Positions 44,082 to 53,168 of a DNA stretch of 64,000 nt are shown piece by piece. Position 1 is the stretch's first letter. Each line of letters opens with the position of its first letter. The DNA is from Ancylomarina sp048268005. Its GTDB lineage: Bacteria > Bacteroidota > Bacteroidia > Bacteroidales > Marinifilaceae. A program made the translations under genes and the position numbers. The stretch is taken from positions 248,001 to 312,000 of the forward strand of contig JBLWWJ010000001.1 of NCBI GenBank assembly GCA_048268005.1, in the 5' to 3' direction. The notes beneath the pieces were generated by a model. That model did no database searches. It was not told the origin of the DNA and worked only from the letters and a program-made list of their open reading frames with translations.

Positions 44082-44876
44082 ATGACCTATGGCATTTCTG
44101 ATTTAAGTATTATTCCTGTTCGAAGTGAGCCAACTGAAAAAAGTGAAATGGTCAGTCAAATTCTTTTTGGCGAGCATTTTGAAATTACAGAGTCCACTGA
44201 AAAATGGTCAAAGGTTCGTTTAGCTTTTGATAGTTACGAGGGGTGGGTGGATACTAAGATGATTTCAAATATAGACGAGGACCTGTTTAATAGGTTGAAT
44301 AAGGATTTTCCTGTTGTAGCGAATGATACATTCAATTTAGTTTTTCAAGAAAAGGATTATTCCAATAAGCTTATTGTCCCTGGTAGCTCATTCCCTTTTT
44401 GTGATTTGGAAAAGAAAACGTTCTTGCTGGCGGATAAACTTTATCACTATCAGGGTGTGGTATCGTCTAATGGTAAGAAACCAGACGAGCTTAGAGATTC
44501 TTTGATTGAATCTGCCTTGAAGTATTTTAATGCACCGTATTTATGGGGGGGGCGAACTCCTTATGGAATAGATTGTTCAGGCTTAAGCCAAATTGTCTAC
44601 AAATTAAACGGTATTTGTTTGCCTCGGGATGCTAGTCAGCAAGTTAAAGAAGGGGAGGTATTAACTTTTGTTGAAGAAGCTCTACCTGGCGATTTAGCTT
44701 TTTTCGATAATGAAGATGGTGATATAACCCATGTTGGTATTATTTGGGACAGACACAAGATTATACATGCATCAGGTAAAGTGAGGATAGACAATGTGGA
44801 TCATATCGGTATTTTTAATGTAGATACTCAGCAATACTCCCATAAATTGAGAGTTATAAAAAGGATAATTCTTTAA
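44082..44876 (+). CDS. SH3b-NlpC/P60 peptidase
   Basis: A 264-residue C40-family cysteine peptidase that cleaves cell-wall stem peptides (D-Glu-diamino acid bond in characterised relatives). The N-terminal SH3b domain has the Bacteroidota form YGISDLSIIPVRSEPTEKSE. The NlpC/P60 domain carries the catalytic Cys in GIDCSGL, the His in DITHVGIIW and the third polar residue in IHASG. No signal peptide is seen, so it probably acts on imported muropeptides in the cytoplasm, a recycling role. The frame opens at a TTG at 44046, but homologues start at the ATG chosen. Confidence 0.92.
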   Translation: MTYGISDLSIIPVRSEPTEKSEMVSQILFGEHFEITESTEKWSKVRLAFDSYEGWVDTKMISNIDEDLFNRLNKDFPVVANDTFNLVFQEKDYSNKLIVPGSSFPFCDLEKKTFLLADKLYHYQGVVSSNGKKPDELRDSLIESALKYFNAPYLWGGRTPYGIDCSGLSQIVYKLNGICLPRDASQQVKEGEVLTFVEEALPGDLAFFDNEDGDITHVGIIWDRHKIIHASGKVRIDNVDHIGIFNVDTQQYSHKLRVIKRIIL

Positions 44877-44898
44877 CTTAGATTTATTATATAACAAG

Positions 44899-44936
44899 AA
44901 TGCCACTATAGAAAAATAGTGGCATTTTAGTTTTTT
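44899..44936 (+). terminator. Bidirectional terminator between the NlpC/P60 gene and zupT
   Basis: A perfect 11-bp stem (44899-44909 with 44916-44926) with a 6-base loop is followed by TTAGTTTTTT. The flanking genes converge. Confidence 0.85.
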
Positions 44937-44948
44937 CAGTGGAAGAAC

Positions 44949-45767
44949 TTATAAGAAAAGCAATAAGCTTGCAGCCATGACCGCCATTCCTGCTATCAGT
45001 CCATAAATTGCAATATGATGTTCGCCATATTCTTCTGCAGTAGGTAAAAGTTCATCAAGAGAAATAAAGACCATAATACCAGCGACACCGCCAAATAGCG
45101 TGCCAAATATAGTGTCGTTTAAACCGAGAACATAATAGATAAGCACAAAGCCTATTAGTGCACCAACTGGTTCTGCTAAGCCAGATAGAAATGAATACAA
45201 AAATGCTTTTTTACGACTACCGGTTGCATAAAAGATGGGGACCGACACTGCGATACCTTCCGGTATGTTGTGGATGGCTATCGCCACTGCGATGGGAATG
45301 GCTATAGTTGGATCTGTTAAGGCTGCAGCAAATGTTGCTAAGCCTTCAGGGAAATTATGAATCCCGATGGCTAATGCTGAGAACATTCCCATTCTCATTA
45401 ACTTTTTATTTTTAGCCTTTTTTTCATCGAGATCTTCAATTTTCTTTACCTCGTGAGGGTTTTCATATGAAGGAATCAGTTTATCGATTATGGCAATAAA
45501 TAATATGCCACCAAAAAAAGATAATACAGCATAGATGGTTCCATTGGTTTCGCCGTGTGCGCCAACGAGGGCATCTTTTGACTTTTGCAGAATTTCCACA
45601 AAAGAAACATAGACCATGACACCTGCGGAAAAGCCAAGCGATAGTGATAAAAATTTGGTATTTGTTCTTTTTGCAAAAAAGGCAATAGCACTACCAATTC
45701 CTGTTGATAAACCTGCAAAAAGAGTCAGACCAAATGCAAAGGCTAGAGTAGAAATGTCGAATTCCAT
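44949..45767 (-). CDS. zupT: ZIP-family metal transporter (ZupT type)
   Basis: A 272-residue transporter with eight TM helices importing Zn2+ and other divalent metals. Both metal-site helices are present: HNFPEGLATF and HNIPEGIAVS. A charged cytoplasmic loop with KKIEDLDEKKAKNKK separates TM3 and TM4. It is longer than E. coli ZupT by ~15 residues, mainly in that loop. Monocistronic and divergent from the small ferredoxin gene. Confidence 0.93.
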   Translation of the reverse strand: MEFDISTLAFAFGLTLFAGLSTGIGSAIAFFAKRTNTKFLSLSLGFSAGVMVYVSFVEILQKSKDALVGAHGETNGTIYAVLSFFGGILFIAIIDKLIPSYENPHEVKKIEDLDEKKAKNKKLMRMGMFSALAIGIHNFPEGLATFAAALTDPTIAIPIAVAIAIHNIPEGIAVSVPIFYATGSRKKAFLYSFLSGLAEPVGALIGFVLIYYVLGLNDTIFGTLFGGVAGIMVFISLDELLPTAEEYGEHHIAIYGLIAGMAVMAASLLLFL

Positions 45768-45805
45768 ATAGATAGTTTTGTTTCGTTTTACTGTTTCTAA
45801 AAGTA

Positions 45806-45813
45806 CAAAGATA
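45806..45813 (-). promoter_or_regulatory. Candidate -7 box (TATCTTTG) of zupT
   Basis: A perfect TAnnTTTG match on the minus strand, 39 bp before the zupT start codon. No clear -33 box. Confidence 0.45.
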
Positions 45814-45924
45814 TATAGTATGTAGAATAAATCTTAATAAGCCGACTTATTTTTTTGTAAAAGAAAAAATCATGTTTTAAATTTACTATAATTATCGACG
45901 AACGTTTAATTTAATGATTCTACT

Positions 45925-46092
45925 ATGACTTATTTTATTTCCAATGAATGTATTGCATGTGGTAGTTGTATGAATGAGTGCCCAGTTGACGCCATTTCGG
46001 CTGGAGATATATTTATAGTTAATGCTGATGATTGTATTGATTGTGCAGCTTGCGCTGAGGTTTGTCCTGTTGATGCTATCTCTGAGATCTAA
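45925..46092 (+). CDS. Small 2[4Fe-4S] ferredoxin
   Basis: A 55-residue clostridial-type ferredoxin. The first cluster motif is CIACGSCMNECP and the second is CIDCAACAEVCP: eight cysteines in the classic C-x2-C-x2-C-x3-C-P arrangement, with the typical internal symmetry ending each half in VDAIS. It carries electrons in the cytoplasm, for instance from pyruvate:ferredoxin oxidoreductase or to rubrerythrin and hydrogenase-type partners; which partner is not shown by the context. It is a single-gene unit followed by a strong terminator. Confidence 0.97.
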   Translation: MTYFISNECIACGSCMNECPVDAISAGDIFIVNADDCIDCAACAEVCPVDAISEI

Positions 46093-46112
46093 ATTATTTA
46101 AAAATAAAGAAA

Positions 46113-46148
46113 AGAGGATATTCAATTAATGAATATCCTCTTTTTTTG
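46113..46148 (+). terminator. Terminator of the ferredoxin gene
   Basis: An 11-bp stem (46113-46123 with 46131-46141), extended by one A-T pair, is followed by T7. It lies 21 bp after the stop codon. Confidence 0.9.
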
Positions 46149-46706
46149 CGATTAATTCCTTGATTTTAATAAAATCAGATAATTCAATACCGATTTTATA
46201 AGAAGAAAAATAATCCTTTCGAAATAATTATTGTGATTTTAAGCCTTTATTCATTGTAATGTTGTGTCATGAATTTAAGTCTAATGTAGCATTTATGAGA
46301 CTTTTTCTCTTAAATGTCAAAAAAAATCGCTTAGAGAGTAAAATAAAATTAGTTGACATGTGACTTATCTGTCTGGTATTTAATAATTTATAATATGATG
46401 TTTTGAAATGTTTAATAAGTTTTAAATCGTTGATGCTCTGACTACCACTTGTAATACAGGTTATTAAAGACGAATTTGTGTGTTTTTAAAATAAAAAGAA
46501 GCATCTCTCTCTAATAGTATTTTTTATTATGTATTCACATCTGGTAAATGGAATGTGTTATGTTTAATTAACTGTTACGCACAAATATGTTTAATCGCCT
46601 GAAAGGCAATGTGTTGTAAGGTGTTAATTTCTTTTAAAAGATGATTTTATTCGTTAAATTAAGCTCTTGCTTATCGCAAGTTTTTTAATAACTAATAAAA
46701 TAATCT
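46149..46706. other. Long AT-rich upstream region of susC, no gene seen
   Basis: 558 bases without a coding frame or RNA gene I can support. There is a small hairpin GCCT-GAA-AGGC near 46598. No sigma/anti-sigma pair or regulator gene precedes the susC/susD genes, so the control signals probably sit in this stretch. A TATGTTTA near 46587 is one mismatch from a -7 box. Confidence 0.4.
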
Positions 46707-49700
46707 ATGAAAAAACTGACCTTTCTTGTTTGTGCTTTCTTGTTAATTATACAAGTTGTTAATGCACAAACAAAGCAAATCACTGGTACCGTTACCAGTG
46801 CAGATGACGGCCTAGGTATGCCAGGTGTATCTGTCGTGATTAAAGGAACTACTGTCGGTTCTAGTACGGATATTGATGGGAAGTACATCTTGGAAGCTCA
46901 AGCTTCAGATGTGCTGATCTTTAGTTTTGTGGGTATGGTTACTCAGGAAATAACTGTTGGTAGCCAAACAGTAATTGATGTTGTGCTGGTAACAGAATCT
47001 ATAGGTATGGATGAAGTTATTGTTGTTGGTTATAGTTCAAAGGCCAAGGATGAAATTGCTTCTGCTGTATCTACTGTAACGGGTGACCAATTAAGTGGTT
47101 TAACTCCTACAACTTCAGTTGATAATATGTTGCAAGGTAAGGCTGCAGGGGTTGAAGCGACAGCTTTAAATGGAAAGCCAGGTACAACTGCAACTGTTAA
47201 AGTACGTGGAGCTGTATCACTTAATACTAAGGGGGGGGATAAATCTCAACCTTTATATGTTGTTGATGGTATCTTTTTGGATGGAGATGATTTAGGTTCG
47301 ATTAATCCAAATGATATTGCAACAATGTCTGTATTGAAAGATGCGTCGGCTGCAGCTATTTATGGTTCTCGTGGTGCCAATGGTGTTGTTGTAATTACCA
47401 CAAAAGGAGGGAATATAAATCAGGCTCCTCGAATTAGTTTCTCAGCTAAAGTGGGTTATGGTGATAAACCAGATGATCCATATGATATGATGAATTCTGC
47501 TCAAAAGATTCAATATGAGGAAGAATTAGGTGTTTCCTGGTCGGATGCCGAGAAGACCCAATATTTAGCTTATGACCACGATTGGCAGGATGATATTTTA
47601 AAAACAGCCAGAATCCAATCCTATAATCTATCGGCCGCTGGAGGATCAGATAAGTCGACCTATTATATGTCTATTGGTTATGATGAGAATACGGGTATCG
47701 TTGACGGACTTGATGGGTATGAAAGAATTTCAGGCCGATTGAACTATACAACTCAAATGACGGATAAATTGAAAGTAGGAACCAATATGGCTGTATCCTA
47801 TTCAACTTCTGCTGAGCCTCGAGATCGAAATAATGTTCAGAATCCATTTAGTGCCATGTATAGTTATAGTCCTTATGAAACTGTATTCAGAAGAGATGGG
47901 GACGATAATATTCTATTAGATGATAATGGAGATCCAGTTTACAATCTCACACATCAAGGGTTTCAAATTCTTGAAGCAATTAAGAACAACCCGGAAGAAG
48001 AAAGAAATATTCGAGCCATTGGAGGTATCCACTTCGATTATAAGATTTCTGAAGAATTTAGCTTTAGAACAAAAGTTTCCGGAACATACGATCGTTTTCA
48101 AAGAGAAGCATATACACAACCAGGTTCCGTATTAGATGGTTATGTTGGTGATCCAGCTGCTCCAGGATCTAAAAGAGATAATGGTAGTGATACCTTTGAA
48201 TACACATGGCTTAATCAAGTAACTTTCAATAAAGAATTTGGGGATCATAAAGTTGATGCCTTGATATTTACAGAGTTTACCAAGAATAAATGGCATTCAT
48301 ACACTCTTGGGAGTAAGGGATATGCCTCTTCTTTATTAGTCACACAGGATAATTCTTCCGAAGCGACGTCAGCTTCAACTTCTCGAGAGGATTTTAGTCT
48401 GTTTTCTATTGCGGGAGCGGCTAATTATGCCTACCAAGGGAAATATTTAGCGTCAATTTCAATTCGTCGTGATGGGGCTTCTCGTTTTGGTGAGGATGAA
48501 AAATACGGTATTTTCTGGAGTGGAAGTTTAGCATGGAATATTGCTAAAGAAGATTTCTTTAATCTTGAATATGTTGATCATTTGAAAGCACGTGTGTCTT
48601 ATGGTACTTTAGGATCATGGGATATACCTAATTATGCGAGTCAAGGCTATTATGGATTTTCAGCCTATGGTGGAGAATCAGCTGCGGTTCCTAACACAAA
48701 TATTGGAAACAGAGCTTTAACCTGGGAAGAACAATCGACGTTTGACTTTGGTGTTGAGTATTCACTATTCGATGGTAGAGTAAGTGGTGTTATGGATTAT
48801 TTCGTTAACACAAGAACTGAATTTTTATTCGAAAATCCACTGCCTTATGAAGGGGGATCGTATACCCAGTTTACTAATGCCGGTGAGATGCAAACTAAAG
48901 GTTTCGAGTTTGAGCTTTCAGGAGACGTGATTAAAACGCAAGACTTCACATGGAATATGGGATTGAACATGACTTTCCTTGATTATGAAGTAAAGGAACT
49001 GAATGGACAGGAACAGATTATTGTTGATGGAAATAATGTTCTTAAAGAAGGTGAAACACCATTTACCTTTTACATGCCTCGCTATGCCGGAGTAGATCCA
49101 GCTAATGGTGATGCATTATACTACGACCTTGATGGAAATGTCACTAATGTATTTAGTTCTGGTAATTCTGTTGCATTAGTCGGAAAATCTCCTTTGGCTG
49201 ATATGTATGGCGGTTTACGTACAACTTTCTCTTATAAAGGAATTGATTTAACGGCTGATTTTTCGTTTAAACAAGGTAATTACGTCTATAATTACATGAC
49301 TTATAATCAATTGAGTGATGGGGATAATATTTTTGACAATCAACGAGTTGATGCTGCGAATTATTGGAAGAATCCGGGTGATACAAATGTTTTGCCTAAG
49401 CCAAATCAAAATACCAATCAGGTAACTGATCGATTTTTACAGGATGCATCATATATTCGTTTCCGTAATTTAACTTTAGGTTACACTTTACCTCCTAGTA
49501 TTGTTGAGAAATTGAATTTGACTAAGGTGAGAATTTATATTCAAGCTCAAAATCTGCATACTTGGACTGATTTTGAAGGAGATCCAGAGATTTCTGTTGG
49601 ATCTGGTGAGAATCAGCTAGGTGCCACTCAGGATTTTATTCCTGGAGCTTTTGCATTGTATAGCTATCCAGCTACTCAATCTATTATGTTCGGTGTTGAT

Positions 49701-49712
49701 ATTAAATTTTAA
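46707..49712 (+). CDS. SusC/RagA-family TonB-linked outer-membrane protein
   Basis: A 1001-residue transporter that, with its SusD partner, imports glycans or peptides. It has a signal peptide (cleavage near VNAQ), a carboxypeptidase-D-like domain (ITGTVTSADDGLGMPGVSV to ~residue 95), the SusC TonB-box region GMDEVIVVGYSSKAK, the plug with LQGKAAGVEA, PLYVVDGIFLDG and the family signature LKDASAAAIYGSRGANGVV, and a C-terminal barrel ending in FGVDIKF. It is complete. Gene order susC-susD with an 18-bp gap shows co-transcription. No glycosidase, peptidase or regulator flanks it, so the substrate cannot be inferred. Confidence 0.95.
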   Translation: MKKLTFLVCAFLLIIQVVNAQTKQITGTVTSADDGLGMPGVSVVIKGTTVGSSTDIDGKYILEAQASDVLIFSFVGMVTQEITVGSQTVIDVVLVTESIGMDEVIVVGYSSKAKDEIASAVSTVTGDQLSGLTPTTSVDNMLQGKAAGVEATALNGKPGTTATVKVRGAVSLNTKGGDKSQPLYVVDGIFLDGDDLGSINPNDIATMSVLKDASAAAIYGSRGANGVVVITTKGGNINQAPRISFSAKVGYGDKPDDPYDMMNSAQKIQYEEELGVSWSDAEKTQYLAYDHDWQDDILKTARIQSYNLSAAGGSDKSTYYMSIGYDENTGIVDGLDGYERISGRLNYTTQMTDKLKVGTNMAVSYSTSAEPRDRNNVQNPFSAMYSYSPYETVFRRDGDDNILLDDNGDPVYNLTHQGFQILEAIKNNPEEERNIRAIGGIHFDYKISEEFSFRTKVSGTYDRFQREAYTQPGSVLDGYVGDPAAPGSKRDNGSDTFEYTWLNQVTFNKEFGDHKVDALIFTEFTKNKWHSYTLGSKGYASSLLVTQDNSSEATSASTSREDFSLFSIAGAANYAYQGKYLASISIRRDGASRFGEDEKYGIFWSGSLAWNIAKEDFFNLEYVDHLKARVSYGTLGSWDIPNYASQGYYGFSAYGGESAAVPNTNIGNRALTWEEQSTFDFGVEYSLFDGRVSGVMDYFVNTRTEFLFENPLPYEGGSYTQFTNAGEMQTKGFEFELSGDVIKTQDFTWNMGLNMTFLDYEVKELNGQEQIIVDGNNVLKEGETPFTFYMPRYAGVDPANGDALYYDLDGNVTNVFSSGNSVALVGKSPLADMYGGLRTTFSYKGIDLTADFSFKQGNYVYNYMTYNQLSDGDNIFDNQRVDAANYWKNPGDTNVLPKPNQNTNQVTDRFLQDASYIRFRNLTLGYTLPPSIVEKLNLTKVRIYIQAQNLHTWTDFEGDPEISVGSGENQLGATQDFIPGAFALYSYPATQSIMFGVDIKF

Positions 49713-49730
49713 TATAGGAGAAAATTAGAT

Positions 49731-51167
49731 ATGAAAAAAATATTTTCAATAATGTTAGTTCTTGCTATATTCTCATTTGTCTCTTGTGAAGATGAATTAG
49801 ATGTGATACCATATGATGGACTAACGGATGCTCAGTTGTTTCAAAGCGCGAATGGGTTTGAAACTGCAACGAAAGGTGTATATTCAGGCTTTCGAGCTTT
49901 TGGATACTATGGCGAGAGTATAGGTATGTTAGGAGGTCCGGATATTCTGGCAGATAACCTTATTATGAATCCTCAAGGTCGTACCACACAGCAAGATCTG
50001 TTTGAGTGGAGAAATACAGCTGTTGACGAAGCTTTTGGATTGTATGAGAGAGGTTATCGAATTATAAGTAGAGCCAACCGTATTCTGGATAATTTAGGTA
50101 ATCTTGACGATGGCTCGGTAAAGGATAATTTTGAAGGTGAGGCCAAAGCTATTCGTGCTTTAGTTCATTTTGATATTGCCAGAACTTATTGTAAAATTCC
50201 AACACAAAGTGCTGATGCCAATAGTTCATTGGGGATTTTTTACGCAATGACTTATGACCCAGCTCTTCTACCTAGAAGAGTCGGTACAACTGTTGGAGAT
50301 GTATATTCAAAGGTTGTAACTGACCTTGTGGCTGCTAAGGCAAAAATTGCCGTAGACAATGGTGCTGGCAGACTGAATAAGGCTGCTATTGATGCTATTT
50401 TGTCACGAGTTTACTTACATATGGGAGATGATGACATGGTGATTTCTTCAGCTAATGCTGTTAGTGCTCCTGTAGCGAGTAATGCCAATTTTGGTAAAGT
50501 TTGGATAGACGAGTACGACGATAACGTATTGTTTAAAATCGTCTTTACCGATCAAGATGATGTTTCTATTGGTAATACTTACAGCCAAACAGGTGGAAAT
50601 GGAGAAATTAGATCGGAGTACGTTCTTTCTTATGAGTTGTTTCAATTGTATGGAGATGATGATATTAGAAAGTCTACAACCATCGAAACAAGTATTTTCT
50701 CGGGTGATTTATATAATCATGTTTCTAAATATTTAGGAAGAGCATCTGGTCAGAAAAACGTAGTAGATGCCAAATACATACGTATGGAAGAAGTGCTTTT
50801 GAATAAAGCAGAAGCTTATGCCAATAAGGATATGGATACGGAAGCTCGAGCCGCTCTTGATCTCGTTAGAGATGAGCGTTATACCTCGTATGTTGGTGGT
50901 GAAACAGGGACAGCACTTATGGATGCTATACACTTAGAAAGAAGACTTGAACTAGCTTTTGAGGGTGATCGTTTTTATACGCTTAAGCGTTTAGGTATGG
51001 ATATCACTCGTTCAGCTACTGATGGTGAATTTTCTGATGGTACAGGTACACCTGCAAATATAACATCTTTACCAGCTGGTGATTTCAGATGGCAGTTGCC
51101 TATTCCACAGGGAGCTCTTGATGCAAACCCTAATCTTACCAGTGAAGATCAAAATCCAGGTTATTAA
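49731..51167 (+). CDS. SusD/RagB-family nutrient-binding lipoprotein
   Basis: A 478-residue surface lipoprotein (lipobox FVSC, Cys19) forming the lid of the SusC transporter. N-terminal ELDVIPYDGLTDAQLF and TPR-containing YERGYRIISRANRILDN, AKAIRALVHFDIARTY are typical. The C-terminal domain holds HLERRLELAFEGDRFYTLKRLG and the closing LPIPQGALDANPNL...QNPGY. At 478 residues it is on the shorter side of the family. A good ribosome-binding site (AGGAG, 49716-49720) precedes the start. Confidence 0.95.
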   Translation: MKKIFSIMLVLAIFSFVSCEDELDVIPYDGLTDAQLFQSANGFETATKGVYSGFRAFGYYGESIGMLGGPDILADNLIMNPQGRTTQQDLFEWRNTAVDEAFGLYERGYRIISRANRILDNLGNLDDGSVKDNFEGEAKAIRALVHFDIARTYCKIPTQSADANSSLGIFYAMTYDPALLPRRVGTTVGDVYSKVVTDLVAAKAKIAVDNGAGRLNKAAIDAILSRVYLHMGDDDMVISSANAVSAPVASNANFGKVWIDEYDDNVLFKIVFTDQDDVSIGNTYSQTGGNGEIRSEYVLSYELFQLYGDDDIRKSTTIETSIFSGDLYNHVSKYLGRASGQKNVVDAKYIRMEEVLLNKAEAYANKDMDTEARAALDLVRDERYTSYVGGETGTALMDAIHLERRLELAFEGDRFYTLKRLGMDITRSATDGEFSDGTGTPANITSLPAGDFRWQLPIPQGALDANPNLTSEDQNPGY

Positions 51168-51187
51168 TCTCTCTATTAATAGAATAT

Positions 51188-51216
51188 AAAAGGGCCTCAA
51201 AAGAGGCCCTTTTTAT
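51188..51216 (+). terminator. Bidirectional terminator after susD
   Basis: An 8-bp GC-rich stem (51191-51198 with 51203-51210) with an AAAA loop and T5 serves susD and, on the other strand, the carrier gene ending at 51236. Confidence 0.9.
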
Positions 51217-51235
51217 TCATTATCTTTTCATAGAA

Positions 51236-52831
51236 TTAGAATCCATTCAGCTCCATAGTTACTGTAGGAATTAAAAGTAAGAATCCTAAAATAATAAGAA
51301 CTACCATAAATTTACCAAGCCATTTTACCCACTTGTCGTATGGGATTTTAGCGACTCCTAAAACACCAATTAATACACCAGAGGTTGGTGTAATCATATT
51401 GGTAAAACCATCACCAAACTGGAAAGCCATCACAGTAGCCTGACGTGACACACCAATCAAGTCTGAGAATTGAGACATCATAGGCATGGTTAAAGCCGCT
51501 TTGGCAGAACCAGAAGGAATAATCACATTAATGATGTTTTGAATCACGTACATCATACCAACCGATGCAATCTTACCAAAATCGTTCATCGACTTGGAAA
51601 TATAGAATAGAATCGAGTCAATGATTTGTCCTTCTTCCAAAACGATAAGGATACCACCGGCTAAACCAACAATTAGGGCTGCAGACATGATATCATTTAC
51701 ACCTTCAAGGAACAGTTTTGTGATTTCGTTAGCCGATTTACTGTATGCAATACCAGAGAAAATACCCATGGCAAAGAATAGGGTAGATATCTCCATGATA
51801 TACCAACCGTATCCCATAACACCAACAATCAGGTAAATGATGGTGAAAAGAAGAAGGTTTAGAATAAAGAAATGTACCGATTTGCGTAAAGACATAAAAC
51901 CAAATAGGGCGAATAAGCCTGTAACAAAAGGAAGGACATAGGTTGTTGATTCTGAATTACCAATTTTCAATGTGCTTTGTGGGTAATAGAATGAGAATAC
52001 TAGCATTGTTACTAATAAGATAAAATAAGTTACCCAAGCTGCAATTGGAGTATAGTATTCAACATTTTCCATATCAGAAGAATGGTGCTTTCTCCAGTAG
52101 TTATCATCAGTGTAAACCAAAGAGCTTTCTGGATTTTTACGAACTTTAGCTGCGTAACGAAGTATAAAAGTAAAACCAATAATATTTAATACGAACCAGC
52201 AGAACAAACGGTATTCAATACCGGAGAATAAGGGAAGGTTTGATAAGCCTTGTGCAATACCAATGGTAAATGGATTTAGTAGAGCTCCAGCAAAACCTAA
52301 GCCAGCAGCTACAAAACAGATGGCAACACCAGTAATAGAATCGTATCCCATTTTAATAGCCATTGGAACAAAAATAATGGTAAAGGCTATGGTCTCCTCA
52401 CTCATACCAAAAGTAGCTCCAAAGACCGAGAATATGAGCATGATAAGCGTCAGTATGATATTATTGACTCCAATTTTCCTAATGAACTTATTTTTTTCGA
52501 GCTTTTTGGTAAACTCCAAAAAGGAATAGATCCCCACGTCAATAGATTTACTGGCATTCATAATCCAAAAGGCACCACCAATAATCAGAATAAACATGAT
52601 GATATCGGCTTTATCAACAAAGCCCTTGAAAAATGAAGCAAAAACTTCCCAGCTTTGTCCACTATTATCCACTTGATGGTAGGAATCTTGAACGATAACA
52701 GAGCGATCTGTTCCGTTGACATTTACAACAGTTCTATCATATTCTCCTCCCGGGATAATCCAGGTTAATATAGCTGATAACACAACTATAGCAAATACAA
52801 TAACGTAGGTGTGAGGTACTTTTTTAAACAT
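51236..52831 (-). CDS. YfcC/DcuC-type carboxylate or amino-acid carrier
   Basis: A 531-residue inner-membrane transporter with about 12 TM helices. It has the IT-superfamily features TWIIPGGEYDR near the N-terminus, FGATFGMSEETIAF, and the two-repeat motif with GGAFWIM and NVIIPSGSAKAALTMP. YfcC/ArcD-like carriers move arginine, ornithine, histidine-type amino acids or C4-dicarboxylates. It is divergent from hutI over a shared 337-bp region, so histidine uptake or export of a histidine-degradation product is plausible (inference). Confidence 0.85.
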   Translation of the reverse strand: MFKKVPHTYVIVFAIVVLSAILTWIIPGGEYDRTVVNVNGTDRSVIVQDSYHQVDNSGQSWEVFASFFKGFVDKADIIMFILIIGGAFWIMNASKSIDVGIYSFLEFTKKLEKNKFIRKIGVNNIILTLIMLIFSVFGATFGMSEETIAFTIIFVPMAIKMGYDSITGVAICFVAAGLGFAGALLNPFTIGIAQGLSNLPLFSGIEYRLFCWFVLNIIGFTFILRYAAKVRKNPESSLVYTDDNYWRKHHSSDMENVEYYTPIAAWVTYFILLVTMLVFSFYYPQSTLKIGNSESTTYVLPFVTGLFALFGFMSLRKSVHFFILNLLLFTIIYLIVGVMGYGWYIMEISTLFFAMGIFSGIAYSKSANEITKLFLEGVNDIMSAALIVGLAGGILIVLEEGQIIDSILFYISKSMNDFGKIASVGMMYVIQNIINVIIPSGSAKAALTMPMMSQFSDLIGVSRQATVMAFQFGDGFTNMITPTSGVLIGVLGVAKIPYDKWVKWLGKFMVVLIILGFLLLIPTVTMELNGF

Positions 52832-53168
52832 GTTTTTTCAGTTTGAGATAACAATCCCGATGGTTATTGGATTGAGCAGAAGTTGAGATTTGAATGAAAA
52901 TATATTAGTCAAACAAAAAACAATCTGCTTCAGTAAATTTTCGATCGGTAAAAATAAGAACATTCCACAGAATACAGTCAATATTGAATAGATTATCGGC
53001 TCACTTTTGTATGTTGTCGAAAAGGTTTGCATTCTTGTGATTTTTCATGGTATTAAGGTGTATTATTCTATCATTTTTTTTACTTTCGCAAAGTAGTTAA
53101 ATTAACAATTATCAAATGATTACGTTAGTGAATGAATTGATAATCATTAGTTATTAATTGAATGAAGT
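52832..53168. promoter_or_regulatory. Divergent control region between the YfcC-type carrier and hutI
   Basis: 337 AT-rich bases with no gene. A perfect inverted repeat TACTTT-CGC-AAAGTA (53081-53095) overlaps a one-mismatch -7 box (TACTTTCG) oriented towards hutI. It could be the hutI core promoter with an overlapping operator. I see no riboswitch. Confidence 0.4.

Noticed and set aside
46149..46706. A small protein or RNA gene upstream of susC
   Set aside because: No reading frame with start signals and no stable structured RNA could be supported from sequence alone.
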